Positions 23,401 through 33,650 of a DNA stretch of 64,000 nucleotides are shown one piece after another. The stretch is from NCBI GenBank assembly GCA_963556255.1, contig OY744613.1, positions 51,389,949-51,453,948 of the forward strand, written 5' to 3'. Made by a program: the position numbers and the translations under genes. The stretch comes from Allolobophora icterica. Lineage: Eukaryota; Annelida; Clitellata; Crassiclitellata; Lumbricidae. How positions within the stretch are numbered: the first letter of the stretch is position 1; each line of letters begins with the position of its first letter. The notes under the pieces were generated by a model that was given only the letters and a program-made list of their open reading frames with translations, did not search any database and was not told the origin of the DNA.

Positions 23401-25713
23401 AGAAAATTAGAGAAACTGAAAGGTTAGGCGGAAGATTATACATTTATTTTTAGTCAGTATGTACTCATTGATACGAAATTAAAAATATCAAGATGGATCT
23501 TATCTAATATCTTGTAAGCTGTTCAGAACTATTTCATCTTCTGTTACATCGACCATTGAAAAAGAGTTCAGAGTCATTTTAACATAAATCGTCATGTTTC
23601 AGCCACTTTCGAGGCTATTAATGCGCGATTTCATGCATTTAACAACTATCTCATGAAAAAACCTGACCTGGACACCAAAAGCCTGTCAAACTTTAGACCC
23701 ATTTCCAACCTTAACAACATTTCTAAGATTCTCGAACGTCTCTTCCTCACACGGATCAAAAAGCACATTACTTCATCTCCTAATTTTAGTCCTTACCAAT
23801 CAGGTTACCGTGAAGGCTACTCTACTGAAACTGCCCTTGCCTTTACCCTGGACAACATCTTCTCATCTATTGATAAAGGAAACGCGTGCCTCACAGTTTG
23901 CCTCGACCTTAGTGCTGCTTTCGACACTGTCGACCACCAGCTTCTACTCTCTAGACTCAGCAAAAGCTTCGGTGTCTCTGGGACTGCTTTAAATTGGTTA
24001 GCTTCCTACCTCTGCAATCGGTCTCAACAAGTGGGTATCGGTACTGCTCGATCGGATCCTTCTCTGCACTGCTGGTGTCCCTCAGGGTGCTGTTCCACGG
24101 TCCCCTATTATTTACCATCTTCACATCACCAATTAGTCGCATAGCCAATCACTCAAAACTCATTACTTCTCACTGGCTTTCAAACATATTTATATCTAAT
24201 TGCTCTTCACCTGGCGGCTGACTAACCGCGCCTCAGATTCGCATTTCTATGTGACCTTGTGCACGTTAAAAATGTTTGTAATAATAAATAATAATAATGA
24301 TCTAACATCATGCAATATGACATTTCTGTTAATATGCAGCAATGAAGGACTAAATGGTGATGCATCTGTTACCCACTGTGTTCCGATAGTGACATCAACA
24401 CCCAAGAAAATTAGAGAAACTGAAAGGTTAGGCGGAAGATTATAAATTTATTCTTAGTCAGTATGTACTCAGTGATACGAAATTGAAAATATCAAGATGG
24501 ATCTTATCTCATTCATTAAGTTCACCTAATAAAGAATTGGTTAGTGATTCGTTAATGACGAACTAATATCTTGTAAGCTGTTCAGAACTATTTCATCTTC
24601 TGTTACATCGACCATTGAAAAAGAGTTCAGAGTCATTTTAACATAAATCGCCATATTTCAGCCACTTTCGAGGCTATTAATGCGCGATTTCATGCATTTA
24701 ACAACTATCTCATTGAACATACGACACCGGCATGAGCAATTGACTTTGCTCTTGATTTCAAGATCATTTCTGTAATTACCGTAATTTGCTTCCTGGCGAA
24801 CGCGTGCTCACTGCGATAGTTGTGCAGCCTCTTGTTTCATACTTTCAGGATTGTTGATGACACAATAAACTGCTCTAAGCTGCGCGCGGCAGCTGATGCT
24901 ACATTGGACGAAGAAGTGCTGCATGAAGCCTTGAATGCAGCTGATGACACAGAAGATCCACTCTGGATCCCTGAGCTATTCCTGCACCAGTCAGACAGGA
25001 ATATATTGGAAACAGAGAGAGAATGGTTAAACGACAGGATAATATATGCTGGTCAACTGTTGATCAAGCAAATATGTCCTGATGTTGGAGGCCTGTCGGA
25101 TCCGCTCTTCGCGGAGGCTCTGCGTCTCCATTGTAAAGGTAAAGTGTTTTGTCAGGTACTTTACAATGGAAGCCATCACTGGATAACGGCTTCATCAAAA
25201 AACTGCAGTGAAAATGTCGTACGTGTCTACGATGGAATGCATCAGGTACCGTCCGTCGCTATAAAGCAGCAGATAGCAGCACTTTGCCTCAGTTCCGAGC
25301 CAACAGTTCATATACAGGGCATGAACGTTGAACGGCAGAGAGGCGGCTTTGACTGTGGCTTATTGGCATTAGCATACGCGACAAGCATTTGTATGGATCA
25401 GGATCCGGTCAATATTGTGTATGAACAGACACGACTTAGAGCACATCTTCTTAACTGTATAGTGGCGCAGAAGATCACATTGTTTCCAGTTAGTTCATAC
25501 AGAAGTGTCCGAAAACCAATCTCATTCAGTTCTCGTGACAAAATTTATTGTTCATGCAGACAGCTGTATGTACCAGGTCAGGGCATGATCCAGTGCTCGT
25601 CATGTCACGAGTGGTACCATCCAACATGTTCTGCCTTATCTGACAGTGCGTTTGACAAGGCAGTGAAAGATAAACGCCAGTCTTACTTGTGTTTAGCGTG
25701 CCAGAGCATGTAA
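17491..25713 (+). CDS. MULE transposase with CG-1-like, SWIM, Ulp1 and PHD domains
   Basis: Exons: 17491-17632, 18740-18955, 19918-20946, 21594-21948, 22263-22352, 22897-22956, 23336-23422 (or 24340-24426), 24849-25713. All junctions are GT-AG and all phases agree, giving 948 codons. Residues 8-115 resemble a CG-1 DNA-binding domain (GGEVFLIN, DGYRF, LLVVHYVGDE). Residues 230-410 are a MULE DDE core: D233 in SYDTTF, D296 in VTDGE, C317-x2-H320, E409 in NISESFNG. A SWIM finger C543-x-C545-x5-C551-x-H553 follows. After a basic linker comes a C48 cysteine protease (WLND; H770, D788, Q823, C829), then a C4HC3 PHD finger (893-944). The only lesion is TAG at 20859 (codon 434), so the copy is either a very young pseudogene or uses readthrough. 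Exon 7 is duplicated. The protease may cut SUMO-like substrates; this is inference from family. Confidence 0.88.
17688..17812 (+). repeat. 125-bp direct repeat shared with 33649-33772
   Basis: In intron 1, a block starting TTGGTTGTTGGGATTTGC and ending near TAGTAGTCTCT is about 97 percent identical to 33649-33772, outside the MULE. The outside copy directly follows a LINE open frame, so this is probably the 3' part of a LINE, inserted here as a short truncated copy. Confidence 0.8.
17813..18110 (-). other. Possible retroelement ORF fragment, antisense
   Basis: On the minus strand a 92-codon frame (17795-18073) contains PPSIRRSERLQMKSRLNY, a basic motif of the kind found at the ends of retrotransposon pol proteins. 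It lies in intron 1 of the MULE gene. The family is not identified. Confidence 0.3.
20985..21362 (+). pseudogene. L2-like LINE 3' end in intron 3
   Basis: The translation gives the usual C-terminal LINE pattern around SAFSVVSPSSWNDL (about 21165-21210), followed by GAGGCGCTATATAAAT and a TTGATTGACTGATGA tail. It is 5'-truncated and lies between exons 3 and 4 of the MULE gene, where it does not disturb the splice sites. Confidence 0.65.
23143..24837 (+). repeat. Segmental duplication carrying exon 7, split by a LINE
   Basis: The block 23190-23652 is repeated at 24194-24716 with few differences; the second copy has 54 extra bases near 24495-24548. Both copies contain the same 87-base exon with intact splice sites. 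A 45-base block (TTCCTGGCGAACG...) at about 23145 is also repeated at about 24790, on the other side. An L2-like reverse transcriptase fragment lies exactly between the two long copies. Confidence 0.85.
23653..24190 (+). pseudogene. L2/CR1-like reverse transcriptase fragment
   Basis: The frame encodes the front half of a non-LTR reverse transcriptase: FRPISNLNNISKILERL, YQSGYREGYSTETAL, then the first catalytic motif LDLSAAFDTVDH, and LNWLASYLCNRSQQV. The frame shifts near 24055, before the YADD motif, and the element is cut at both ends. It lies between two copies of a duplicated MULE segment. Confidence 0.85.
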
Positions 25714-25839
25714 ACATAAGGTCTGAGCTTGCACGTTCGGCTAAGTAGTAGGTGACTGTTAAAGGTTATATGCGAAATTCTTGAGCTATTCCGTCTGAAA
25801 GCATACTTTACATACATATATATATATATATATATGTAT

Positions 25840-26460
25840 ATGAACATATATAGGGGAGAGTGCTCCAAGATGCCCAGGGCGAATAAGATGCCCACCCCCT
25901 CTAAAACGTGTAGAAAGATACAAATTCGTATTTTAGTTGTGTCTTTGCATGTAGCGACATCTTATGAACCTTACTTAGCAGCAGCATTTCAGTATTCGAG
26001 ATATTGGCGTGATTATTACATTTTTTCAATTTTGACTACTTTTGCGCAAGTACACATTTATGAAACTGCTTCATTTTCTCCGTAACCTTAGTTACTACCC
26101 AGGCGCGCATTTCAACGTTTATTTTGGGTCCATTTTTAGTTCTTTTGATGCCTTTTTCAAACTTGTAAACATTAACCTAGTGAAATAAAATGGCGTCAAT
26201 TGAGAGGGACTCGAAAATTACAAGAAGCCCATGGGCGTCTTGAATGTATAGGAAGCACAGAGGTTACAAGATGCCCATGGGCGTCTTTGATACCTTGAGA
26301 ATCTTAAAGTATCATCTTTGGATCATATGATCACTCCAACCAAGATATGGTACAGGCGGTCTTGCATCTGTGTCACACTCGTCTCAACCTGTCGATAAGT
26401 GATTCTGACATATCCTTTGCTCACTACATTCCACAAAAAGTGGAAACATATGCCGACCCA
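25840..26460. other. Unassigned repeats of GATGCCCA words
   Basis: After the MULE gene, AAGATGCCCAGGGC and GATGCCCATGGGCGTCTT-type words recur at about 25868, 25888, 26225 and 26270, partly palindromic. They look like remains of an older repeat and have no coding sense. A short AT microsatellite lies at 25817-25836. Confidence 0.4.
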
Positions 26461-26462
26461 TC

Positions 26463-26747
26463 TTGATCAAATTCACTTCTCGTAGAGTGCGCAACATGGT
26501 CTTTGCAGCTAAGAAGTTGCTTCGTCAGTCATCTGGGCAACCTCAACACAATAATGCACCGGTCTACATCAATGAAAACCTCACAAAACCCAATGCAACA
26601 GTTTTTGCACAGGCACGCAATCTGGTCCGCAACAAACGTATAGCCTCTGCCTGGACCGCAGGAGGCATCACCTGCGTCAAATTCAAGGATCTTCCTGATG
26701 AAAAGCCAACAAAAATCCTCTGCTTGAAGGACCTCCCACAAGGTTGA
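26463..26747 (+). pseudogene. LINE ORF1/gag-like fragment
   Basis: The 94-codon frame contains RRVRNMVFAAKKLLRQ, then YINENLTKPNATVFAQARNL and a short W-x-x-G-GITCVK segment. This pattern, in which a basic helix is followed by 'NENLT...F..AR.L...', is common to the ORF1 or N-terminal part of invertebrate LINEs. No start or continuing frame is visible, so it is a fragment. Three short GATCAACTTTTGTGA repeats follow at about 26784-26817. Confidence 0.5.
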
Positions 26748-26819
26748 ACTGTCTAATATGGAAACTTCTATCAACTTTTGTGAGATCAACTTTTGTGAGA
26801 TCAACTTTTGTGAGTTCAA

Positions 26820-28240
26820 TCACAATTTCCATTTCCAAAGCAGGAGTAGAAGGCAGAGTATCATATCAAACTATATGTCATTACCTGTCATTTTTCTTTA
26901 TTATTGAACTTGTCTTGATTCCATATATTGACCTCCATCATTGATCATCTTATGAGTTCAAAAGATCTCTATAGCCAAGTCACTAACAAGGGCAAAAGGC
27001 AAATTACGTAGTATACTATTCATCAATATCTGCATTGTTTATATTTCTTAGCTTATGGAACTTGATTTGATGATGATTATTGACATGCATTGTGAACATT
27101 TTGTCTATGCTAGATGAAGAGCATCTTTTGATTTATGAACTTGTTTTGATGTTGATTAGCGTTACTGACTATCCTGACCCTCATCATTGACCTTTCTGTA
27201 AGCCTACTAATGATTATTGTAATCTAGACAGGTCATCATCTGGGTTGGAAGGCATAAATACCTGCCTCTCTTTTTTTTACCTTTGGACTTGACATATTGT
27301 CTACTGGTTTATGTTGTTATCTGCTGGTTTACGTGTTATTTGCTGGTTTTTACTGTATGCATTTTGGAAACTCAACCTCTTTGGCCAGGTCTATATACAA
27401 GCAAGAGTAGGTAATCAACTATGCATAGTAATCATTTTGTCAGTACCTACATCTCTCATTGAGTGTTGAATACGACTTGATATTTATTACTCAATTTTCT
27501 TATGAGCACTTCTTGACTTACATAACATTAAAACGGCCTTATTATAATTTATGAACTTGATGTGGAGTTGTTTACTGGCTTGTCCTGACCCTCTTCATTG
27601 ACCTTTCGGTAAGCATTTTGTGTTTACTATGACGTTTCTTTTTTTACCAGGAAGTTGGTCAATACTGTGAGCATTTTCCGAGTATGTTCAACATATTTTG
27701 AAATGTCTTTGATATCACATTGAGTTGGATGTACAAGTTAACATCAATGCTATGTTATGAACAGTGATACTCCCATGTTCATTGCAACCTGTTATGGATT
27801 ATCTCACATTATCTCACATTACCTAAACAACACAATTCCAACTTACTACAAAAATTCCCACTATTAATCTTACGTAATTAACCTAACCAGTGCTTTCTCT
27901 AATTGGAAATTTGATATCACTAGATTGTCTTTCTGTAAGTACAGTGCAATAAACAGCAGATGGTCTGATTTAACTTAGTTGAACAGGCATGGTCAATGAT
28001 CATTATACCAGTTGCTGTTGTTTTCTTAATGCCACACACCATGTTTTAACTGCTCCTATCTAATTCGAATGATGGAGTATTATTCCAAATGCAGCTCAGT
28101 ATAATTTGCACTAATGAATTTTATTCAAACTCAAGCTCCCTTATTGCCTATGGGTTTAGTGTGTTGTTTTGTGGGATAACCCCACCCTTTATTTGAGACT
28201 TGTATGTCTCTTTTAGTGAAGAATTTGATAGTTAAGAATT
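26820..28240. other. AT-rich MULE interior, no gene
   Basis: No supported reading frame. A phrase TATTGACCTCCATCATTGA / CTGACCCTCATCATTGACC recurs at about 26925, 27175 and 27590 with TTTCTGTAAGC or TTTCGGTAAGC behind it, so this stretch contains an old dispersed tandem of roughly 250-400 bases. Confidence 0.45.
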
Positions 28241-31200
28241 GTTAGTTTCTGCCCCGAGCCTTTAAATAGACACCCCAACTCGTTAGTTTCTGCCCCGAGC
28301 CTTGAATTAGACGCCCTGACTCGTTAGTTTCTGCCCCGAGCCTTGAATTAGACGCACTGACTCGTTAGTTTCTGCCCCGAGCCTTGAAGTAGACGCCCCA
28401 ACTCGTTAGTTTCTGCCCCGAGCCTTGAATTAGATGCCCCGACTCGTTAGTTTCTGCCTCGAGCCTTGAAGTAGACGCCCTGACTCGTTAGTTTCTGCCC
28501 CGAGCTTTTAAATAGACGCCCCGACTCGTTAGTTTCTGCCCCGAGCCTTTTAATAGACGCCCCGACTCGTTAGTTTCTGCCCCGAGCTTTTAAATAGACG
28601 CCCCGACTCGTTAGTTTCTGCCCCGAGCCTTGAATTAGACGCCCTGACTCGTTAGTTTCTGCCCCGAGCCTTTAAATAGACGCCCCAACTCGTTAGTTTC
28701 TGCCCCGAGCCTTGAATTAGACGCCCCGACTCGTTAGTTTCTGCCTCGAGCCTTGAAGTAGACGCCCTGACTCGTTAGTTTCTGCCCCGAGCTTTTAAAT
28801 AGACGCCCCGACTCGTTAGTTTCTGCCCCGAGCCTTGAAGTAGACGCCCTGACTCGTTAGTTTCTGCCCCGAGCTTTTAAATAGACGCCCCGACTCGTTA
28901 GTTTCTGCCCCGAGCCTTGAATTAGACGCCCCGACTCGTTAGTTTCTGCCTCGAGCCTTGAAGTAGACGCCCTGACTCGTTAGTTTCTGCCCCGAGCTTT
29001 TAAATAGACGCCCCGACTCGTTAGTTTCTGCCCCGAGCCTTGAAGTAGACGCCCTGACTCGTTAGTTTCTGCCCCGAGCTTTTAAATAGACGCCCCGACT
29101 CGTAAGTTTCTGCCCCGAGCTTTTAAATAGACGCCCCGACTCGTTAGTTTCTGCCCCGAGCTTTTAAATAGACGCCCCGACTCGTTAGTTTCTGCCCCGA
29201 GCCTTGAATTAGACGCCCTGACTCGTTAGTTTCTGCCCCGAGCCTTTAAATAGACGCCCCAACTCGTTAGTTTCTGCCCCGAGCCTTGAATTAGACGCCC
29301 TGACTCGTTAGTTTCTGCCCCGAGCCTTTTAATAGACGCCCCGACTCGTTAGTTTCTGCCCCGAGCTTTTAAATAGACGCCCCGACTCGTTAGTTTCTGC
29401 CCCGAGCCTTGAATTAGACGCCCTGACTCGTTAGTTTCTGCCCCGAGCCTTTAAATAGACGCCCCAACTCGTTAGTTTCTGCCCCGAGCCTTGAATTAGA
29501 CGCCCTGACTCGTTAGTTTCTGCCCCGAGCCTTTTAATAGACGCCCCGACTCGTTAGTTTCTGCCCCGAGCTTTTAAATAGACGCCCCGACTCGTTAGTT
29601 TCTGCCCCGAGCCTTGAATTAGACGCCCTGACTCGTTAGTTTCTGCCCCGAGCCTTTAAATAGACGCCCCAACTCGTTAGTTTCTGCCCCGAGCCTTGAA
29701 TTAGACGCCCTGACTCGTTAGTTTCTGCCCCGAGCCTTTTAATAGACGCCCCGACTCGTTAGTTTCTGCCCCGAGCCTTGAATTAGATGCCCCGACTCGT
29801 TAGTTTCTGCCTCGAGCCTTGAAGTAGACGCCCTGACTCGTTAGTTTCTGCCCCGAGCTTTTAAATAGACGCCCCGACTCGTTAGTTTCTGCCCCGAGCC
29901 TTTTAATAGACGCCCCGACTCGTTAGTTTCTGCCCCGAGCTTTTAAATAGACGCCCCGACTCGTTAGTTTCTGCCCCGAGCCTTGAATTAGACGCCCTGA
30001 CTCGTTAGTTTCTGCCCCGAGCCTTTAAATAGACGCCCCAACTCGTTAGTTTCTGCCCCGAGCCTTGAATTAGACGCCCTGACTCGTTAGTTTCTGCCCC
30101 GAGCCTTTTAATAGACGCCCCGACTCGTTAGTTTCTGTCCCGAGCTTTTAAATAGACGCCCCGACTCGTTAGTTTCTGCCCCGAGCCTTGAATTAGACGC
30201 CCTGACTCGTTAGTTTCTGCCCCGAGCCTTGAATTAGACGCCCCGACTCGTTAGTTTCTGCCCCGAGCTTTTAAATAGACGCCCTGACTCGTTAGTTTCT
30301 GCCCCGAGCTTTTAAATAGACGCCCTGACTCGTTAGTTTCTGCCCCGAGCCTTTAAATAGACGCCCCGACTCGTTAGTTTCTGCCCCGAGCTTTTAAATA
30401 GACGCCCTGACTCGTTAGTTTCTGCCCCGAGCCTTGAATTAGACGCCCTGACTCGTTAGTTTCTGCCCCGAGCCTTGAATTAGACGCCCCGACTCGTTAG
30501 TTTCTGCCTCGAGCCTTGAAGTAGACGCCCTGACTCGTTAGTTTCTGCCCCGAGCTTTTAAATAGACGCCCCGACTCGTTAGTTTCTGCCCCGAGCCTTG
30601 AATTAGATGCCCCGACTCGTTAGTTTCTGCCCCGAGCCTTGAAGTAGACGCCCCGACTCGTTAGTTTCTGCCCCGAGCCTTGAATTAGACGCCCTGACTC
30701 GTTAGTTTCTGCCCCGAGCCTTGAAGTGGACGCCCCGACTCGTTAGTTTCTGCCCCGAGCCTTGAAGTAGACGCCCCGACTCGTTAGTTTCTGCCCCGAG
30801 CCTTGAATTAGATGCCCCGACTCGTTAGTTTCTGCCCCGAGCCTTGAATTAGACGCCCTGACTCGTTAGTTTCTGCCCCGAGCCTTTTAATAGACGCCCC
30901 GACTCGTTAGTTTCTGCCCCGAGCTTTTAAATAGACGCCCCGACTCGTTAGTTTCTGCCCCGAGCCTTGAATTAGACGCCCCGACTCGTTAGTTTCTGCC
31001 CCGAGCCTTGAAGTAGACGCCCCGACTCGTTAGTTTCTGCCCCGAGCCTTGAATTAGATGCCCCGACTCGTTAGTTTCTGCCCCGAGCCTTGAAGTAGAC
31101 GCCCCGACTCGTTAGTTTCTGCCCCGAGCCTTGAATTAGATGCCCCGACTCGTTAGTTTCTGCCCCGAGCCTTGAAGTAGACGCCCCGACTCGTTAGTTT

Positions 31201-32080
31201 CTGCCCCGAGCCTTGAATTAGATGCCCCGACTCGTTAGTTTCTGCCCCGAGCCTTGAAGTAGACGCCCCGACTCGTTAGTTTCTGCCCCGAGCCTTGAAT
31301 TAGACGCCCTGACTCGTTAGTTTCTGCCCCGAGCCTTGAATTAGACGCACTGACTCGTTAGTTTCTGCCCCGAGCCTTGAAGTAGACGCCCCGACTCGTT
31401 AGTTTCTGCCCCGAGCCTTGAAGTAGACGCCCCGACTCGTTAGTTTCTGCCCCGAGCCTTGAATTAGATGCCCCGACTCGTTAGTTTCTGCCTCGAGCCT
31501 TGAAGTAGACGCCCTGACTCGTTAGTTTCTGCCCCGAGCTTTTAAATAGACGCCCCGACTCGTTAGTTTCTGCCCCGAGCCTTTTAATAGACGCCCCGAC
31601 TCGTTAGTTTCTGCCCCGAGCTTTTAAATAGACGCCCCGACTCGTTAGTTTCTGCCCCGAGCCTTGAATTAGACGCCCTGACTCGTTAGTTTCTGCCCCG
31701 AGCCTTTAAATAGACGCCCCAACTCGTTAGTTTCTGCCCCGAGCCTTGAATTAGACGCCCTGACTCGTTAGTTTCTGCCCCGAGCCTTTTAATAGACGCC
31801 CCGACTCGTTAGTTTCTGCCCCGAGCTTTTAAATAGACGCCCCGACTCGTTAGTTTCTGCCCCGAGCCTTGAATTAGACGCCCTGACTCGTTAGTTTCTG
31901 CCCCGAGCCTTCAATTAGACGCCCCGACTGGTTAGTTTCTGCCCCGAGCCTTGAAATAGGCACTCTAATTTATTGCCCTGAGCCTTGAATTAAACGTCCC
32001 AATGCTGCCCCGAGCCTTGAAATAGGTGCCCCGTCATGTTAGTTAATTCTGCCCCGAGCGTTGGAAATGACGTCCGAATA
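28241..32080. repeat. 41-bp satellite, 90 in-phase units
   Basis: The unit starts GTTAGTTTCTGCCCCGAG, followed by a variable part and GACGCCCCGACTC. Units begin exactly every 41 bases from 28241 to 31931 (90 periods, checked at several places), followed by decayed units to about 32080. The middle part occurs in about five types (CCTTGAATTAG, CCTTGAAGTAG, CTTTTAAATAG, CCTTTAAATAG, CCTTTTAATAG). These are arranged in places in a 205-bp five-unit higher-order repeat (29323, 29528, 29733). The GCCCCGA core resembles the inner part of the adjacent terminal repeat. Confidence 0.97.
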
Positions 32081-32250
32081 TCGCCCAAGGTGTACTTTAA
32101 AGCTTTTTACGACCAATTTCATGGTTAAGCTTACATATTACAATTTCACTTATTCCCTCTGTTCAGTCAATGCCGAGTAGTGCCTGTGTATCTACTTACT
32201 TACTTACGTAATCCGCCCCGAGCTTTCGTAGTTATTTGCCCCGCCCCGTC

Positions 32251-32282
32251 GATCCGCCCCGCCCCGACGTTTCGTAGCACCC
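32251..32282 (-). repeat. MULE right terminal inverted repeat
   Basis: Identical to the left repeat in reverse complement, ending GTTTCGTAGCACCC. Just inside, a diverged second copy of its parts (AGCTTTCGTAG and GCCCCGCCCCG at 32221-32248) suggests the end was duplicated once. Confidence 0.95.
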
Positions 32283-32444
32283 TTAAAATACTTTCGAAAA
32301 ACATTGTCGCATCAAATCGAAAATACATTATTCTGATAGGGTTGCCGAAAATAAATTGTATTACAGAACTGTAGGTTCTGTAGTTTTTATTGCAACCTGT
32401 ACTGATACTTTTTTCCCAATAAATAAATAATAATACATGTGGAA

Positions 32445-32990
32445 ATAAATTGTTTTCGGTCCGTAGTGTTAGAATTGTTAAATCTTTGGTCGGAGAGTGG
32501 TGGATTAGAATTCAGCATAAGAATTGTGTGGCTTTTCACGTTTTCGGTCCGTAGTGTTATGTCTTCTTCTTGTCTTCTTGTGCTGTCGGCTCTAGGAGCC
32601 CTAGCGATCGTCATGACACACAGTCTCCTTTGCCGTCTTGCTACTTCCCCAGTAGGCTAGCCCTTGAGTCGCGCTCCGGCCTGGGAGTCCCACCATCAGC
32701 ACTCCGGCCTGGGAGTCCCACCATCAGCGACCATCGGCGTGGTTTGGTGTGTCTCATGACGATTTTCTTGGCATGTTAACAGGGGTGGTTTGCCATTGCC
32801 TTCCCCTGCCATTGCCTTCCCCTTTTGTTATGTAGAATTGTTAAATCTTTGGTCAGAGAGTGGGGGATTAGAATTCAGCATAAGAATTGTGTGGCTTTTC
32901 ATGTTTTCGGTCCGTAGTGTTAGAATTGTTAAATCTTTGGTCAGAGAGTGGTGGATTAGAATTCAGCGTGTGGCTTTGTAAAATTGTAAT
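32445..32990 (+). repeat. Tandem 90-bp-type repeat with an inserted RTE-type leader
   Basis: A unit TTTTCGGTCCGTAGTGTTAG...AATTCAGCATAAGAATTGTGTGGC occurs at about 32452, 32836 and 32907, and a diverged copy lies at about 34808. Between the first and second copies lies a 280-base segment (32556-32832). Its part around 32660-32815 is the reverse complement of 40080-40200, the leader of the RTE-like LINE. A 28-base GGAGTCCCACCATCAGC-type unit is duplicated inside. Confidence 0.7.
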
Positions 32991-33650
32991 GGATACTGTG
33001 GAAATTCCACAAGTAACCTCTGCCAAATTCTTGGGTGTTTACATAGACCAGTTTGTTACATGGGAGGACCATATAGAGAAAATAGCCTCCAAAATAGCAA
33101 AAAACATAGGTGTTATATCTCGTGTTACGGTGTTTCTTACTTAATACGTATAAAAGTTAGACAGACTTTATATTATACTTTGATTTACCCTTATCTTGCT
33201 TACTGCGCAATGATTTGGGGTTCTAACTATACTCATCGACTGCACAAAGTAATAACACTTTAAAAAAAAATTATGCGCATCATAGCAGGCTCCTCTTATT
33301 CTGCTCATACGGACCCTTTATTCACTCACTATCGAGTGTTAAAACGTGACCAGATTAAACAAAAGCAGATCAATGAGTTTATGCATCATTACATATTTAA
33401 AACATTACCCATAAAATATAATAACCTTTTTACTTTCACTGCTGATGTTCACTCCTACAACATCAGGAATCCATCCCTCATTAGAACTATTTTTGCACGC
33501 ACTAACTCCCGTAGATACTCGATTAGAATCACAGGTCCTTCAGCTTGGAATGCACTACCTGACGAGATCCGCATAGTCTCCAATTTGCACTCATTTGAAA
33601 GAAAAGTTCACTCCTGGTTGATAGCTCAAAATTCTGATCCAATTTGATTT
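32985..33650 (+). pseudogene. LINE reverse transcriptase C-terminal fragment
   Basis: Three frames together give the C-terminal third of a non-LTR reverse transcriptase. They are FLGVYIDQFVTWEDHIEKI with a stop at about 33142, the IYPYLAYCAMIWGSNY motif, and a last block with RITGPSAWNALPDEIR (33530-33570). Stops and frameshifts near 33142 and 33262 show it is dead. The 5' part is missing. The 3' flank continues with the 125-bp block also found in intron 1 of the MULE gene. Confidence 0.85.

Larger units (their letters stand above)
17384..32282 (+). mobile_element. Complete 14.9-kb Mutator-like element (MULE)
   Basis: The element is bounded by identical 32-bp terminal inverted repeats (17384-17415 and 32251-32282), starting GGGTGCTACGAAACGTCGGG, and by the perfect 9-bp direct duplication TTAAAATAC (17375-17383 and 32283-32291). 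A 9-bp duplication is the signature of Mutator/MULE transposition. Inside are one eight-exon gene on the plus strand (17491-25713), two LINE fragments, a duplicated segment, and a 3.8-kb satellite next to the right end. The identical ends and intact duplication point to a recent insertion. It split the left outer arm and is therefore younger than it. Confidence 0.95.

Noticed and set aside
28241..32080. A CRISPR-like array
   Set aside because: The sequence is eukaryotic, units follow each other directly with no unique spacers, and differences are point changes of one satellite unit.
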